Below, in pieces: positions 1 through 8,186 of a DNA stretch of 64,000 nt (positions within the stretch are counted from its first letter, which is position 1; each line of letters starts with the position of its first letter). The position numbers and the translations under genes were made by a program. This DNA is from Microbacterium sp. Leaf288 (lineage in GTDB: Bacteria > Actinomycetota > Actinomycetes > Actinomycetales > Microbacteriaceae). The stretch covers positions 216,398 to 280,397 of the forward strand of contig NZ_LMNI01000013.1 of NCBI RefSeq assembly GCF_001422925.1. Reading direction: 5' to 3'. The notes under the pieces were generated by a model that did not search any database, was not told the DNA's origin, and saw only the letters and a program-made list of their open reading frames with translations.

Positions 1-3000
1 CGCGGCCTCGGCGGGGTCGGCGCCGAGACCGGCGGGCCAGGCGAGGGTTTGCTCGTCGATCCAGTGCGCGCGCTCCTCGCCGAGTCCCGGCAGTCCGTCG
101 CCGATCTGCAGCACGTGGGTGGCCAGTGTGTAGCGGAACAGGACGGGCACGCCGTCCTCGGCGGTGAACGAGTAGTTCGAGCCGCCCGGCGTGCCGCCGA
201 CGCCGTAGTTCTCGGCCCAGCTCATGCCGTGCGCGACCTTGCCCTCGTACGCACCGGCGGGCAGGTCGAGGGTGAGCTCGTACACGCCGTCCTTGTCACC
301 GTCGGCCATGAGGCTCGCGAGGCACTCGGGCGCCCAGTCTCCCGCGCAGCCGCTCTCGCTCTGGTGATTGCCCGGGACGGTCACGATGGGTCCCTCGGCC
401 GTCGACTGCACGATGTTCGTGCGCGGGTCGAAGTAGAACGAGATCTTGCCGCCGGTGTGCGAGATGGCGATGTTGCCGCCTCCCGGAACGCCGTTCGCGC
501 CGTAGTTGACGTCCCACGTGCCGTTGATCGCGGCCTTGTACTCGTAGTCGCCTGCGGGCAGGTCGAACGTGCCGGCCCAGATGCCGTCGGCGCGGAGCGT
601 GAGCTTCGCGGCCTCGCAGCCGGGGGTCCAGTCGCCGGCGCAGCCCATCTCGGAGTTGAGGCTTCCGGGCACGGTCACCATCGAGATCGGCGACTCGGGC
701 TCTTCGGGCACCTCGAGCGTGACGGCGTTGCCGACCGACGCGTACGTCGATGCGGCGGCGTGACCGCCGGCGGCGTCGGTGGTCACCGCGCGGTACTCGA
801 CGAGCGTGCCGTCCGCGAGGCCGTCGACGGTGTGGAAGACGCGCGGCTCGGTGTCTTCGGCCGTGCCGAGCGCGTGCCACTCGTCCGAGCCGACGACGCG
901 CCACGCGAAGCTCGTCTCCTGCCACGTCTCGTCGTCGACGTCGGCCGAGATCGGCGCGGAGCCGGTGACCGCCGCGCCCGCAGCGGGCGCCGACAGGGTG
1001 ATCGCGAGCGGCGACTCGGGTGCCGTGACGAGCGCGTTCGCCCGGTAGACCACGGCGGACAGCGCCGGGACGGTGACGGATGCTTCGGCCGAGGCATCCG
1101 TCGACACGCCCGCGTCGGTGCCGTACACCGGGGCGAACGAGGCGTTCGCCGTGAGCGTCGAGACGTTCACCGTCTTGGCGGCCGTCGTGTTGTTGAGCGC
1201 GACCAGGTACTCGACCTTCTCGTCGCGGTCGACGCGCGAGAAGGCGTAGACGCCGGCGCCGTTGTCGGCGTAGCGCTCGATCTGCGCGCCGGTGACCAGG
1301 GCCGGGTGAGCCTCACGCAGCGCGGCGAGGTCGGTGATGCGCTGGTAGACCGGAGACGTCGTGCTGTAGCGGTCGACCGATCCGGCAGTGGTGCCGTCGA
1401 TCAGCTTCTGGTTCTGGTACTCGGCGACCTGCGTCGCGAACAGGGTCTGGCGCGCGTCCTTGTCGCCGCCGGTGCCCGCGAAGCCCTGCTCATCGCCGTA
1501 GTACACGACGGGCTGACCGCGACCGAGGAACATCAGGTCGTGCGCGAGCAGGTCGCGCTCGAGCGCGTTCGGCGTGGACTGCAGCATGTAGCCGACCCGG
1601 CCCATGTCGTGGTTGCCGAGGAAGGTCGGCAGCGCCGTGGCCGACGTGTCGGTCGTCGTGTACCAGTCGTCGCCCGCGTACAGGGACTGCAGTCCCTTCG
1701 CGCTGTTCCCCGCGGCGTAGCTGACGGCCGAGGACTGGAACGTGAAGTCGAGCACCGAGTTCATGTCGGTGTCGCGGACGTACGGCGACAGCTTCACGGG
1801 GTCGGCGTCGTAGACCTCGCCGAACATGAAGAAGTCGTCCTTGCCGAGCGAGTGCGCGTAGTCGAGCACCTCGGTGGTCCAGGTCTCCCAGAACTCGAAG
1901 TTCACGTGCTTCGCCGTGTCGATGCGGAAGCCGTCGATGCCGAGGTCGATCCAGTCCTGGTAGACGTCGACGAAGCCGTTCACGACGGTCGGGTGCTCGG
2001 TCATCAGGTCGTCGAGGCCCGAGAAGTCGCCGTACGTGACCGACTCGCCCGACCAGGTCGAGTCGCCGCGGTTGTGGTAGAGCGTCGGGTCGTTGAGCCA
2101 CGCCGGCACCTTGGCGGTCTCGTCGTTCACGACGGGCGTGTAGGGGAACGAGGTCGCGGCGTCCAGCTCGGGGAAGGTGTCGGTGCCCGCGTAGTCGGCC
2201 GGGTCGAAGGCCGCCCCCGACGCGTCCTTGTAGGGAGCCGTCGCCTGGTCGATGTACGAGTACTGGCCCTGCGTGTTCGAGATCAGGTCGGCCGTGTGGT
2301 TCGTGATGATGTCGAAGTAGACCTTGATGCCCTTGGCGTGCGCCTCGGCGATCAGCGCTTCGAGCTCGGCGTTCGTGCCGAGGTGCGGGTCGATCTGCGT
2401 GAAGTCGGTGATCCAGTACCCGTGGTAGCCGGCGCTCGCGTTCGCGCCCTCGCCTTGCACCGGGTTGTTCTTGAAGCTGGGGGTCAGCCAGATCGCGGTC
2501 GTTCCGAGGCCGCCGATGTAGTCGAGCTGCTCGCGCAGGCCCGCGATGTCGCCGCCGTTGTAGAAGCCCTTGTCGGTCGGGTCGAACCCGGTGGTGAGAC
2601 GGTCGCCGGCGAGCCCGCCCTCGTCGTTCGAGGTGTCGCCGTTCGCGAAGCGATCGGTCATCACGAAGTAGAACTGCTCCCGGCTTCCCGGCTGCCGCAC
2701 CGGCGCGGCGACGAGCGCATCGTCGTCGGCCGTGTACCCGGCGCGCAGGCTCCTCGCTTCGACGCCGACACGATGGGTGTTGTCGTCGAACACGAACCGC
2801 AGTTCCGCCGGGCCGCCGACCGTCAGCGGGATGTTGCCACCGCCGCCGTTCAGCCCGTACGCCTCGTCCCACGCGTCGTTGACGGCGACCTTGTACTCGT
2901 AGGAGCCCGCCGGCACGGTGAAGTCCGCCGCGTAGACGCCCGCGGTGTCGGTGGCGGCGAGCTCGGTCGCCGCGCAGTCGGGCTTCCAGTCGTCGTCGCA

Positions 3001-3153
3001 TCCGAGTTCGGATTGCAGGCTGCCGACGAGCGCGAACGTGCGCTCGGCGGCGGCAGCGGGCGCGATGGCGACCACTCCCCCCGTCACGATGAGCGCCGCC
3101 GCGGCAAGGCTGGCGGTGAGGATGCGGGCACGTCCTGAGGTCGACTTCGACAC
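1..3153 (-). CDS. Secreted amylopullulanase, 5' part only (GH13 alpha-amylase plus start of pullulanase)
   Basis: Extracellular starch/pullulan hydrolase, cut by the left edge with no stop in 1051 codons. GTG start at 3153 follows AGGAG. Residues 1-31 are a signal peptide ending in an Ala-rich cleavage site. Residues about 32-125 form an X25-type carbohydrate module (SELGC, DW, YEYKVA). A GH13 alpha-amylase domain spans about 145-690: region I DIITNH, nucleophile Asp412 (GFRIDTAKH), acid/base Glu446 (MFGEVYD), third acid Asp516 (GNHD). A fibronectin-III-like stretch follows at about 712-800, then two more X25 modules (about 818-908 and 913-1010). The last residues (RAHWIDEQTLAWP) match the opening of pullulanase-type alpha-1,6-glucosidases, so a second catalytic half should lie beyond the window. 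LacI-like operators upstream suggest sugar-responsive control. Domain order is read directly; pullulanase activity is inferred. Confidence 0.9.
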   Translation of the reverse strand, partial: MSKSTSGRARILTASLAAAALIVTGGVVAIAPAAAAERTFALVGSLQSELGCDDDWKPDCAATELAATDTAGVYAADFTVPAGSYEYKVAVNDAWDEAYGLNGGGGNIPLTVGGPAELRFVFDDNTHRVGVEARSLRAGYTADDDALVAAPVRQPGSREQFYFVMTDRFANGDTSNDEGGLAGDRLTTGFDPTDKGFYNGGDIAGLREQLDYIGGLGTTAIWLTPSFKNNPVQGEGANASAGYHGYWITDFTQIDPHLGTNAELEALIAEAHAKGIKVYFDIITNHTADLISNTQGQYSYIDQATAPYKDASGAAFDPADYAGTDTFPELDAATSFPYTPVVNDETAKVPAWLNDPTLYHNRGDSTWSGESVTYGDFSGLDDLMTEHPTVVNGFVDVYQDWIDLGIDGFRIDTAKHVNFEFWETWTTEVLDYAHSLGKDDFFMFGEVYDADPVKLSPYVRDTDMNSVLDFTFQSSAVSYAAGNSAKGLQSLYAGDDWYTTTDTSATALPTFLGNHDMGRVGYMLQSTPNALERDLLAHDLMFLGRGQPVVYYGDEQGFAGTGGDKDARQTLFATQVAEYQNQKLIDGTTAGSVDRYSTTSPVYQRITDLAALREAHPALVTGAQIERYADNGAGVYAFSRVDRDEKVEYLVALNNTTAAKTVNVSTLTANASFAPVYGTDAGVSTDASAEASVTVPALSAVVYRANALVTAPESPLAITLSAPAAGAAVTGSAPISADVDDETWQETSFAWRVVGSDEWHALGTAEDTEPRVFHTVDGLADGTLVEYRAVTTDAAGGHAAASTYASVGNAVTLEVPEEPESPISMVTVPGSLNSEMGCAGDWTPGCEAAKLTLRADGIWAGTFDLPAGDYEYKAAINGTWDVNYGANGVPGGGNIAISHTGGKISFYFDPRTNIVQSTAEGPIVTVPGNHQSESGCAGDWAPECLASLMADGDKDGVYELTLDLPAGAYEGKVAHGMSWAENYGVGGTPGGSNYSFTAEDGVPVLFRYTLATHVLQIGDGLPGLGEERAHWIDEQTLAWPAGLGADPAEAA

Positions 3154-3210
3154 GGGAGCTCCTGGGGTGGGGCGGTGGGCACGCCGACGTGCCCGCGGTG
3201 CAGTTGTGCG

Positions 3211-3253
3211 GCCGACACTAACAGCGGAGTCGTGAGAATTGCAAGCGCTTACA
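3211..3253 (-). promoter_or_regulatory. Amylopullulanase promoter with LacI-type operator
   Basis: On the minus strand, TTGCAA (3244-3239) and TAGTGT (3220-3215) are separated by 18 nt and would start transcription about 55 nt before the GTG. The -35 lies inside the near-palindrome TTGCAAGCGCTTACA (3239-3253), the typical core of LacI/CcpA-family operators. A repressor bound here would block RNA polymerase. No lacI-type gene lies adjacent inside the window, so the regulator is unknown. Confidence 0.6.
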
Positions 3254-3315
3254 TCATGAGAAGGCTTTCATAGAGCGGATGCCGCGGGCCGAGGCATCCG
3301 TTCTCCTCCCGTTCA

Positions 3316-3329
3316 CGCAATCGCTTGCA
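3316..3329. promoter_or_regulatory. Second LacI-like half-palindrome upstream of the amylase
   Basis: CGCAATCGCTTGCA resembles the operator at 3239-3253 (shared GCAA and CGCTTGCA halves) and lies 77 nt farther upstream. This would suit looping or cooperative binding. The inverted pair CGGATGCC/GGCATCCG (3277-3299) sits between the two. Weaker match than the proximal site. Confidence 0.4.
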
Positions 3330-3408
3330 GCGGCGATCAGCGAATGCTCGGCATCACGAGTTGATCTCGCCGGGCCTCTATCGGCCGATCGCGGCGCACA
3401 CTCGATGC

Positions 3409-3639
3409 ATGTGGTGGAGCTTCCTCAAGGCACTCAAGGGCGGTGAGCACCGCGTCGCGCCGACGACGTGGATCGCCGCGACCGCTGCGGTCGTCTATGC
3501 GGTCTCGCCGATCGACCTGATCCCAGAGCTCGTCCTCGGGCCGCTCGGATTCACCGACGACCTCGGTGTCTGGAGCATCCTCGCCCTGCTCCTGGTGCGC
3601 GAGCACCATCGGTGGCAGTCCCGGCTGCAGGCGCCGTAG
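3409..3639 (+). CDS. YkvA/DUF1232 family small membrane protein
   Basis: A 76-residue protein with the DUF1232 signature YAVSPIDLIPEL followed by a conserved Gly-Phe-Thr-Asp-Asp stretch, which is the core of this family. Two hydrophobic segments (about residues 18-37 and 50-66) suggest membrane association. The ATG at 3409 (MWWSFLK) is preferred over an in-frame ATG at 3325, whose extra 28 residues look non-coding. No clear Shine-Dalgarno site is seen, so it may be leaderless. It is convergent with the thiolase gene, 41 nt apart. The role of DUF1232 proteins is not established. Confidence 0.8.
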   Translation: MWWSFLKALKGGEHRVAPTTWIAATAAVVYAVSPIDLIPELVLGPLGFTDDLGVWSILALLLVREHHRWQSRLQAP

Positions 3640-3680
3640 ACCTCAGCCTCCGGTGCGGGCTCCGCCGGCGGGCGTGCGCC

Positions 3681-4859
3681 CTACAGGCGCTCGATGATCG
3701 TCGCGTTGGCCATGCCGCCGCCCTCGCACATCGTCTGCAGGCCGTAGCGGCCGCCGGTCGCCTCGAGGTACGCGACCAGCGTGCCGAGCAGGCGTGTCCC
3801 GGACGCGCCGACGGCGTGGCCGAGCGCGATCGCGCCGCCCCACGGGTTCAGCTTCTCGGGGTCGGCGGCGAGGTCGCGCTGCCACGCGAGCGGCACCGAC
3901 GCGAACGCCTCGTTCACCTCGTACGCGTCGAGGTCGGCGATCGACAGGCCGCTGCGCTCGAGGATGCGCCGCGTTGCGGGGATCGGTCCGGTCAGCATCA
4001 TCATCGGGTCGTCGCCGACCACGGCGAACGAGTGGAAGCGCGCCCGGGGCGTGAGGCCGAGTTCGGCGGCCTTCTCCTCACTCATGATGAGAGCAGCGGA
4101 TGCCGCATCCGTGAGCGGCGACGAATTGCCCGCCGTGATGCGCCAATCGAGGTCGGGGAACCGGGCGGCGAGCTCATCGGTGCGGAAGGCCGGCTTCAGC
4201 CCGGCGAGCGATTCCACGGTCGTGCCGGACCGCACCGTCTCGTCGAACGCGACGGCCTCGGGGCCGCCGCCCCAGACCGGCACGACCTGGGAGTCGAACG
4301 CGCCGCGGGTCCAGGCATCCGCCGCCCGTCGATGCGACTCGGCGGAGTACGCGTCGAGCTCCTCGCGGCTGAAGCCCCACTTCTGCGCGATGAGCTCGGC
4401 CGACACGCCCTGGTTCACGAGACCATCGGGGTAGCGGTGGGCGACGCCGTGCGACACGGTTCCGCCGTGGGCGCTGGACCCGAGCGGCACGCGGCTCATC
4501 GACTCGACGCCGGCGGCGATCACGATGTCATACGCGCCGGCGATCACGCCCTGCGCGGCGAAGTGCGCGGCCTGCTGGCTCGAGCCGCACTGGCGATCGA
4601 TGGTGACGGCCGGCACGGTGTCGTCGAACCCGGCCGCGAGCACCGCCTGCCGCGCGATGTTGAGGGACTGATCGGCGACCTGGCTGACGCATCCCATCAG
4701 CACGTCGTCGATCTGCCGCGACTCGAGGCCGCTGCGCTCGAGCAGCGCCGTGAGCACGCCTGCGACGAGATCGACGGGGTGCACCGCGCTCAGCGCTCCC
4801 CCGGGCTTGCCGCGCCCGGACGGGGTGCGGACCACATCGACGATGACGGCGTGGGGCAT
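3681..4859 (-). CDS. Thiolase family acetyl-CoA acyltransferase
   Basis: Cleaves 3-ketoacyl-CoA with CoA (or condenses acyl-CoAs), the last step of beta-oxidation. It has 392 residues, the usual thiolase length. The nucleophile Cys91 lies in DRQCGSS; the other signatures are NEAFAS, GGAIALGHAVGASG (His348) and CEGGGMAN (Cys378). The ATG is preceded by an excellent AGGAGG. It is the last gene of a four-gene minus-strand operon after an SDR, an acyl-CoA dehydrogenase and an APH-like kinase, 82 nt downstream of the kinase. Family assignment is firm. Chain length and direction (FadA-like or biosynthetic) cannot be read; the context favours degradation. Confidence 0.92.
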   Translation of the reverse strand: MPHAVIVDVVRTPSGRGKPGGALSAVHPVDLVAGVLTALLERSGLESRQIDDVLMGCVSQVADQSLNIARQAVLAAGFDDTVPAVTIDRQCGSSQQAAHFAAQGVIAGAYDIVIAAGVESMSRVPLGSSAHGGTVSHGVAHRYPDGLVNQGVSAELIAQKWGFSREELDAYSAESHRRAADAWTRGAFDSQVVPVWGGGPEAVAFDETVRSGTTVESLAGLKPAFRTDELAARFPDLDWRITAGNSSPLTDAASAALIMSEEKAAELGLTPRARFHSFAVVGDDPMMMLTGPIPATRRILERSGLSIADLDAYEVNEAFASVPLAWQRDLAADPEKLNPWGGAIALGHAVGASGTRLLGTLVAYLEATGGRYGLQTMCEGGGMANATIIERL

Positions 4860-4941
4860 GAGAGACCTCCTGCGTCGAGCCTATGCCGGGTTCCCGGCCT
4901 CGGCTCCGCCCGCGAAACTCGGAGATTCCGGCGTACTCGGA

Positions 4942-6030
4942 TCAGGCGCCGAGGGCCGCGGCCCTGTCCTGGGCGGCCTCGAGCAGCCGCGGAACTCCGT
5001 CCTCGAGGGTCGGGCCGAACGTGTCTCCGGGGCGCTGGCCGTCGAGCCAGCGGGTATACAGCGCCTCGCAGAACACAGCGGCCTTGAAGAAGGCGAGCGC
5101 TTCGTACCAGGGCAGCATCGACAGATCGAGCGGATGCCGCGCCGCATACCTCGCGACGAGCTCCGCGGTCTCGGGGAACCCGTCGAGCCGGGTGACGGGT
5201 GTCAGTTCGAGCGGCGTGGGTGCGGAGCCCGGGCGGGCGTAGGTCGCGGTGAAGTAGCCGAGGTCGGCGAGCGGGTCGCCGAGCGTGGCCATCTCCCAGT
5301 CGAGGATCGCGGCGACGCGCGCCGGCGCTCCGGGTGCGTACATGAGGTTGCCGATGCGGAAGTCGCCGTGCACGACGGCGGTGCGCCGGGTCTCGGGCAT
5401 GCGCTCGGCCAGCCACGCGGCGAGCTCTGCCACCGCGGGGAACGAGCGCCGCGAGTTCACGTCCCACAGCGCCGCGAAACGGCCGACCTGGCGCGCGAGG
5501 TAGCCGTCGGGTCGTCCGAGCGCGGCGACCTCGCCGGCGTCGACGGGCACGGCGTGCAGGTCGGCGAGCGCGTCGACGGCGGCGAACCCGATTCCACGAC
5601 GAGCGTCGGCGTCGTCGAGTGGCGGGGGCACAGCATCCGTGATGACCTCCCCGTCCACGCGCTCCATCACGTAGAACGGCACGCCCAGCACGGCGGGGTC
5701 GTCGCACTCGGCGACGATCACCGGCACCGGCACGCCCGCCGCGGCGAGCACGCGCTGCACGCGCGCCTCGCGGGCCATGTCGTGGGTGGACGGCGGATGC
5801 GGCGGGCGCGGCCCGCGCCGCAGCACGAGGTCGCGCCCGCCGTACGACACCGCGTAGGTGACGTTCGAATGGCCCTCGCCGATGCGCGCCCACGCGAGCG
5901 CTCCATCGCCGAAGCCGAGACCCCGCAGGTACTCCTCGACCGCGTCGATCACGAGCAGGGGCGGCCGCTCGAGCCCGGCCGCGTCCGTCGAGGTCGCCAC
6001 CGCTTCGACACCGTCGGGCACCGCGATCAC
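4942..6030 (-). CDS. APH-family phosphotransferase of the acyl-CoA dehydrogenase-associated type
   Basis: A 362-residue aminoglycoside-phosphotransferase-fold protein of the kind found beside acyl-CoA dehydrogenases (ACAD10/11-like). The catalytic loop is VVHGDFRIGN and the metal-binding motif is ILDWEMATLGDPLADLG. The N-terminal lobe has a Gly-rich GEGHSNVTY loop and the Lys-equivalent region LVLRRGP. The GTG start overlaps the stop of the upstream acyl-CoA dehydrogenase by 4 nt (GTGA), so translation is coupled. By analogy with ACAD10/11 it may phosphorylate a 4-hydroxyacyl-CoA or a related hydroxyacid so that the dehydrogenase can remove the group. That function is inference; aminoglycoside resistance is unlikely given the context. 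Confidence 0.85.
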   Translation of the reverse strand: MIAVPDGVEAVATSTDAAGLERPPLLVIDAVEEYLRGLGFGDGALAWARIGEGHSNVTYAVSYGGRDLVLRRGPRPPHPPSTHDMAREARVQRVLAAAGVPVPVIVAECDDPAVLGVPFYVMERVDGEVITDAVPPPLDDADARRGIGFAAVDALADLHAVPVDAGEVAALGRPDGYLARQVGRFAALWDVNSRRSFPAVAELAAWLAERMPETRRTAVVHGDFRIGNLMYAPGAPARVAAILDWEMATLGDPLADLGYFTATYARPGSAPTPLELTPVTRLDGFPETAELVARYAARHPLDLSMLPWYEALAFFKAAVFCEALYTRWLDGQRPGDTFGPTLEDGVPRLLEAAQDRAAALGA

Positions 6031-7235
6031 GGGATCACCTCATCGAGCCGGGCCGCGCCCGCCTCGACGTCACGGGAGCGAGCGGATGCTGCGCGTCTGG
6101 CGATCGCCCAGCGGTGGGTCTCGCTCGATCCGTCGTAGATCCGGAACGGACGCACCTCGTTCAGGTACTGGATGAGCGGGAGTGCATCGGTCACCCCGTC
6201 GCCGCCGCACAGCTGCACGGCACGGTCGATCACACGGAACACCGCCTCGGAGCAGTGCACCTTGGCGACCGACGACAGCACCTCACCCGCGCGGGCGTCG
6301 GCGCGCAGCATCCGTGCCGTCTTGTCGATGATGGCATCGGAGGTCTCGAGGTCGATGACGCTGTCGGCGAGGAGCGCCTGGGCGACGCCGAGGTCGCGCA
6401 GGCGCGAACCGAAGAGCTCGCGTGCGTTGGCCCTGTCGAGTGCGGTGTCGTGCGCGCGACGCGCGAGTCCGAGCCAGCGCATGCAGTGGGTGAGCCGTGC
6501 GGGGCCGAGGCGCACCTGCGCGTACCGGAACCCCTGACCCGGTTCGCCGAGCACGTCGTCGTCGGGGACGAGGCATCCGTCGAAGCTGACATACGGATGC
6601 CCGCCCGCGATCGCGCCCTCGATCGTGTGGATGTCGGGGCCGACCGTGACGCCCGGCGCGTCGAGCGGGAGCAGGAACATCGTCGCCCCCTCGTCCCAGC
6701 CCTCGACCGCCGGCGTGCGCGCCATCACGATCGCGAACGCGGCGCCGTTCGCCCCGCTGATGAAGCGCTTCTGCCCCGTGATCCGCCAGCCGCCGTCGAC
6801 CCGCGCCGCCGTGGTCGAGAGCGCGCGAGGGTCTGAACCCGCGCCCGGGTGGGGCTCGGTCATCGCGAAGCTCGAGCGGATGTCGCCGCGCACCAGCGGC
6901 GCGAGGTAGCGCTCGCGCTGCACGGGCGTACCCGTCACGTGCAGCAGGTGCATGTTCCCCTCGTCCGGCGCCATGATGTTGAGCACCGCAGGGCCGATCG
7001 GCGAGTACCCGGCCTCCTGGAAGATCGGCGACCACTGATCGATCGGGATGCCGCCACCGCCGTACTCGACGGGGGCGTGAGGTGCGAACACCCCGGCCTC
7101 GCGGGCCGCGGCGCGCAGGCTGTCGCGGGTCGCATCGTCGAGCGGCGCGCCGGGCTCCGGCTCCGCCGGGAGGACGATCTCACGGATGAACGCCCGTGTT
7201 CGGCCGCGCAGGTCGTCGACCGCCGTCGGGCTCAT
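6027..7235 (-). CDS. Acyl-CoA dehydrogenase family protein
   Basis: FAD-dependent acyl-CoA dehydrogenase, 402 residues. Visible features: FAMTEPHPGAGSD (flavin/substrate loop), the middle beta domain with GWRITGQKRFISGA, and the C-terminal helical domain ending in QLCGGDGVTD and RIYDGSSETHR, where arginine-rich ends are normal. The ATG at 7235 overlaps the SDR stop (ATGA) and the stop overlaps the next GTG, so SDR, dehydrogenase and kinase are translationally coupled. The pairing with an APH-like kinase recalls ACAD10/ACAD11, which handle hydroxylated acyl-CoAs; that is inference. An alternative in-frame start far upstream (9212) is ruled out because it would run through the SDR and the opposite-strand gene. 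Confidence 0.9.
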   Translation of the reverse strand: MSPTAVDDLRGRTRAFIREIVLPAEPEPGAPLDDATRDSLRAAAREAGVFAPHAPVEYGGGGIPIDQWSPIFQEAGYSPIGPAVLNIMAPDEGNMHLLHVTGTPVQRERYLAPLVRGDIRSSFAMTEPHPGAGSDPRALSTTAARVDGGWRITGQKRFISGANGAAFAIVMARTPAVEGWDEGATMFLLPLDAPGVTVGPDIHTIEGAIAGGHPYVSFDGCLVPDDDVLGEPGQGFRYAQVRLGPARLTHCMRWLGLARRAHDTALDRANARELFGSRLRDLGVAQALLADSVIDLETSDAIIDKTARMLRADARAGEVLSSVAKVHCSEAVFRVIDRAVQLCGGDGVTDALPLIQYLNEVRPFRIYDGSSETHRWAIARRAASARSRDVEAGAARLDEVIP

Positions 7236-7993
7236 GCGGTGCCCCCTGCGCCGAGCAGGCCGCCGTCGAGGGTGAGCACCTGGCCGGTGATCCACGAGGC
7301 GTCGTCGCCCACGAGGAATGCCACGGCGCCGGCGACATCCTCGGGAACACCGAGCCGGCCGAGCGGGTAGCCGGACGCGACCTCCTCCTCCCGCCCCTCG
7401 TACAGCGCGCGGGCGAACCGGGTCTTGACCACCGCCGGGGCCACCGCGTTCACCCGCACCCGCGGGGCGAGTTCGACCGACAGGGTCGTGGTGAGGTGCG
7501 CGACCGCGGCCTTCGTGACGCCGTACCAGCCGATGCCCGGCGACGGCATGGCACCGGTCACCGACGAGAGGTTCACCACGCTGCCGCCGTGCGCGCCCTC
7601 GCCGAGGCCGCGGCGCAGCGCCTCCTGGGTCCACGCGAGCGTCGAGACGACGTTGACCTCGAGGATCTTGCGCGCCGCACCGAGGTCGAGCTCGGCGAGC
7701 CGGCCGTAGACCGGATTGATGCCCGCGTTGTTCACGAGGATGTCGATGCCGCCGAACTCCCGGACGACGCGGTCGAGCGCCTCGGCCCGGTGATCGGGGT
7801 CGTCGGCGCCGCCCGCGACGCCGATCGCGGAGCCGTCCGGCAGCGACGCGACCGCCTCTTCGAGCTCCTCGGGGTGGCGGGCTGTGAGGCACACGCGCGC
7901 CCCCTCGGCGGCCAGACGCGAGGCGATCGCGAGGCCGATGCCGCGGCTCGCCCCCGTCACGATCGCGGTGCGTCCGTAGAGCGCTGTGGTCAT
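7232..7993 (-). CDS. Short-chain dehydrogenase/reductase, first gene of the minus-strand acyl-CoA operon
   Basis: Classical 253-residue NAD(P)-dependent SDR. Cofactor motif TGASRGIG (residues 13-20), NNAG, the catalytic Ser (VNLSSVTG) and WYGVTK giving Tyr-x3-Lys, and a C-terminal ITGQVLTLDGG. It probably oxidises a hydroxyacyl-CoA or alcohol intermediate handled by the downstream enzymes, but the substrate cannot be read. It opens the operon and lies divergent to the plus-strand acyl-CoA dehydrogenase, with a 193-nt shared promoter region. Its stop overlaps the ATG of the next gene. Confidence 0.88.
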   Translation of the reverse strand: MTTALYGRTAIVTGASRGIGLAIASRLAAEGARVCLTARHPEELEEAVASLPDGSAIGVAGGADDPDHRAEALDRVVREFGGIDILVNNAGINPVYGRLAELDLGAARKILEVNVVSTLAWTQEALRRGLGEGAHGGSVVNLSSVTGAMPSPGIGWYGVTKAAVAHLTTTLSVELAPRVRVNAVAPAVVKTRFARALYEGREEEVASGYPLGRLGVPEDVAGAVAFLVGDDASWITGQVLTLDGGLLGAGGTA

Positions 7994-8106
7994 CGTCGTC
8001 CTCGCTTTCCAGCGGCGTCGTCGCCGATGCGGCTACGGCGCCTGCGTTTAATCGTGCGTAAGAAATCCCACCGGCACAACCCTGTGATCCGGCGGGAAGC
8101 ACCGGG

Positions 8107-8134
8107 TTGCAGCATCCAGTTTCTAATGCATAAT
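8107..8134 (+). promoter_or_regulatory. Promoter of the plus-strand acyl-CoA operon
   Basis: TTGCAG (8107-8112), a 16-nt spacer and CATAAT (8129-8134) resemble a housekeeping promoter. They lie in the most AT-rich stretch of the divergent intergenic region (7994-8186), about 50 nt before the ATG. A well-defined operator was not recognised. Confidence 0.5.
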
Positions 8135-8186
8135 AAAAACATGCTTCGCGGCGATGACGCCGCATCCGCGACACGGAGGTTCGGCG

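Noticed and set aside
49..3138. A 1029-codon open frame on the plus strand
   Set aside because: It is the shadow of the amylopullulanase gene on the other strand; the protein is Arg/Val-rich without domains. High third-position GC removes stops from antisense frames.
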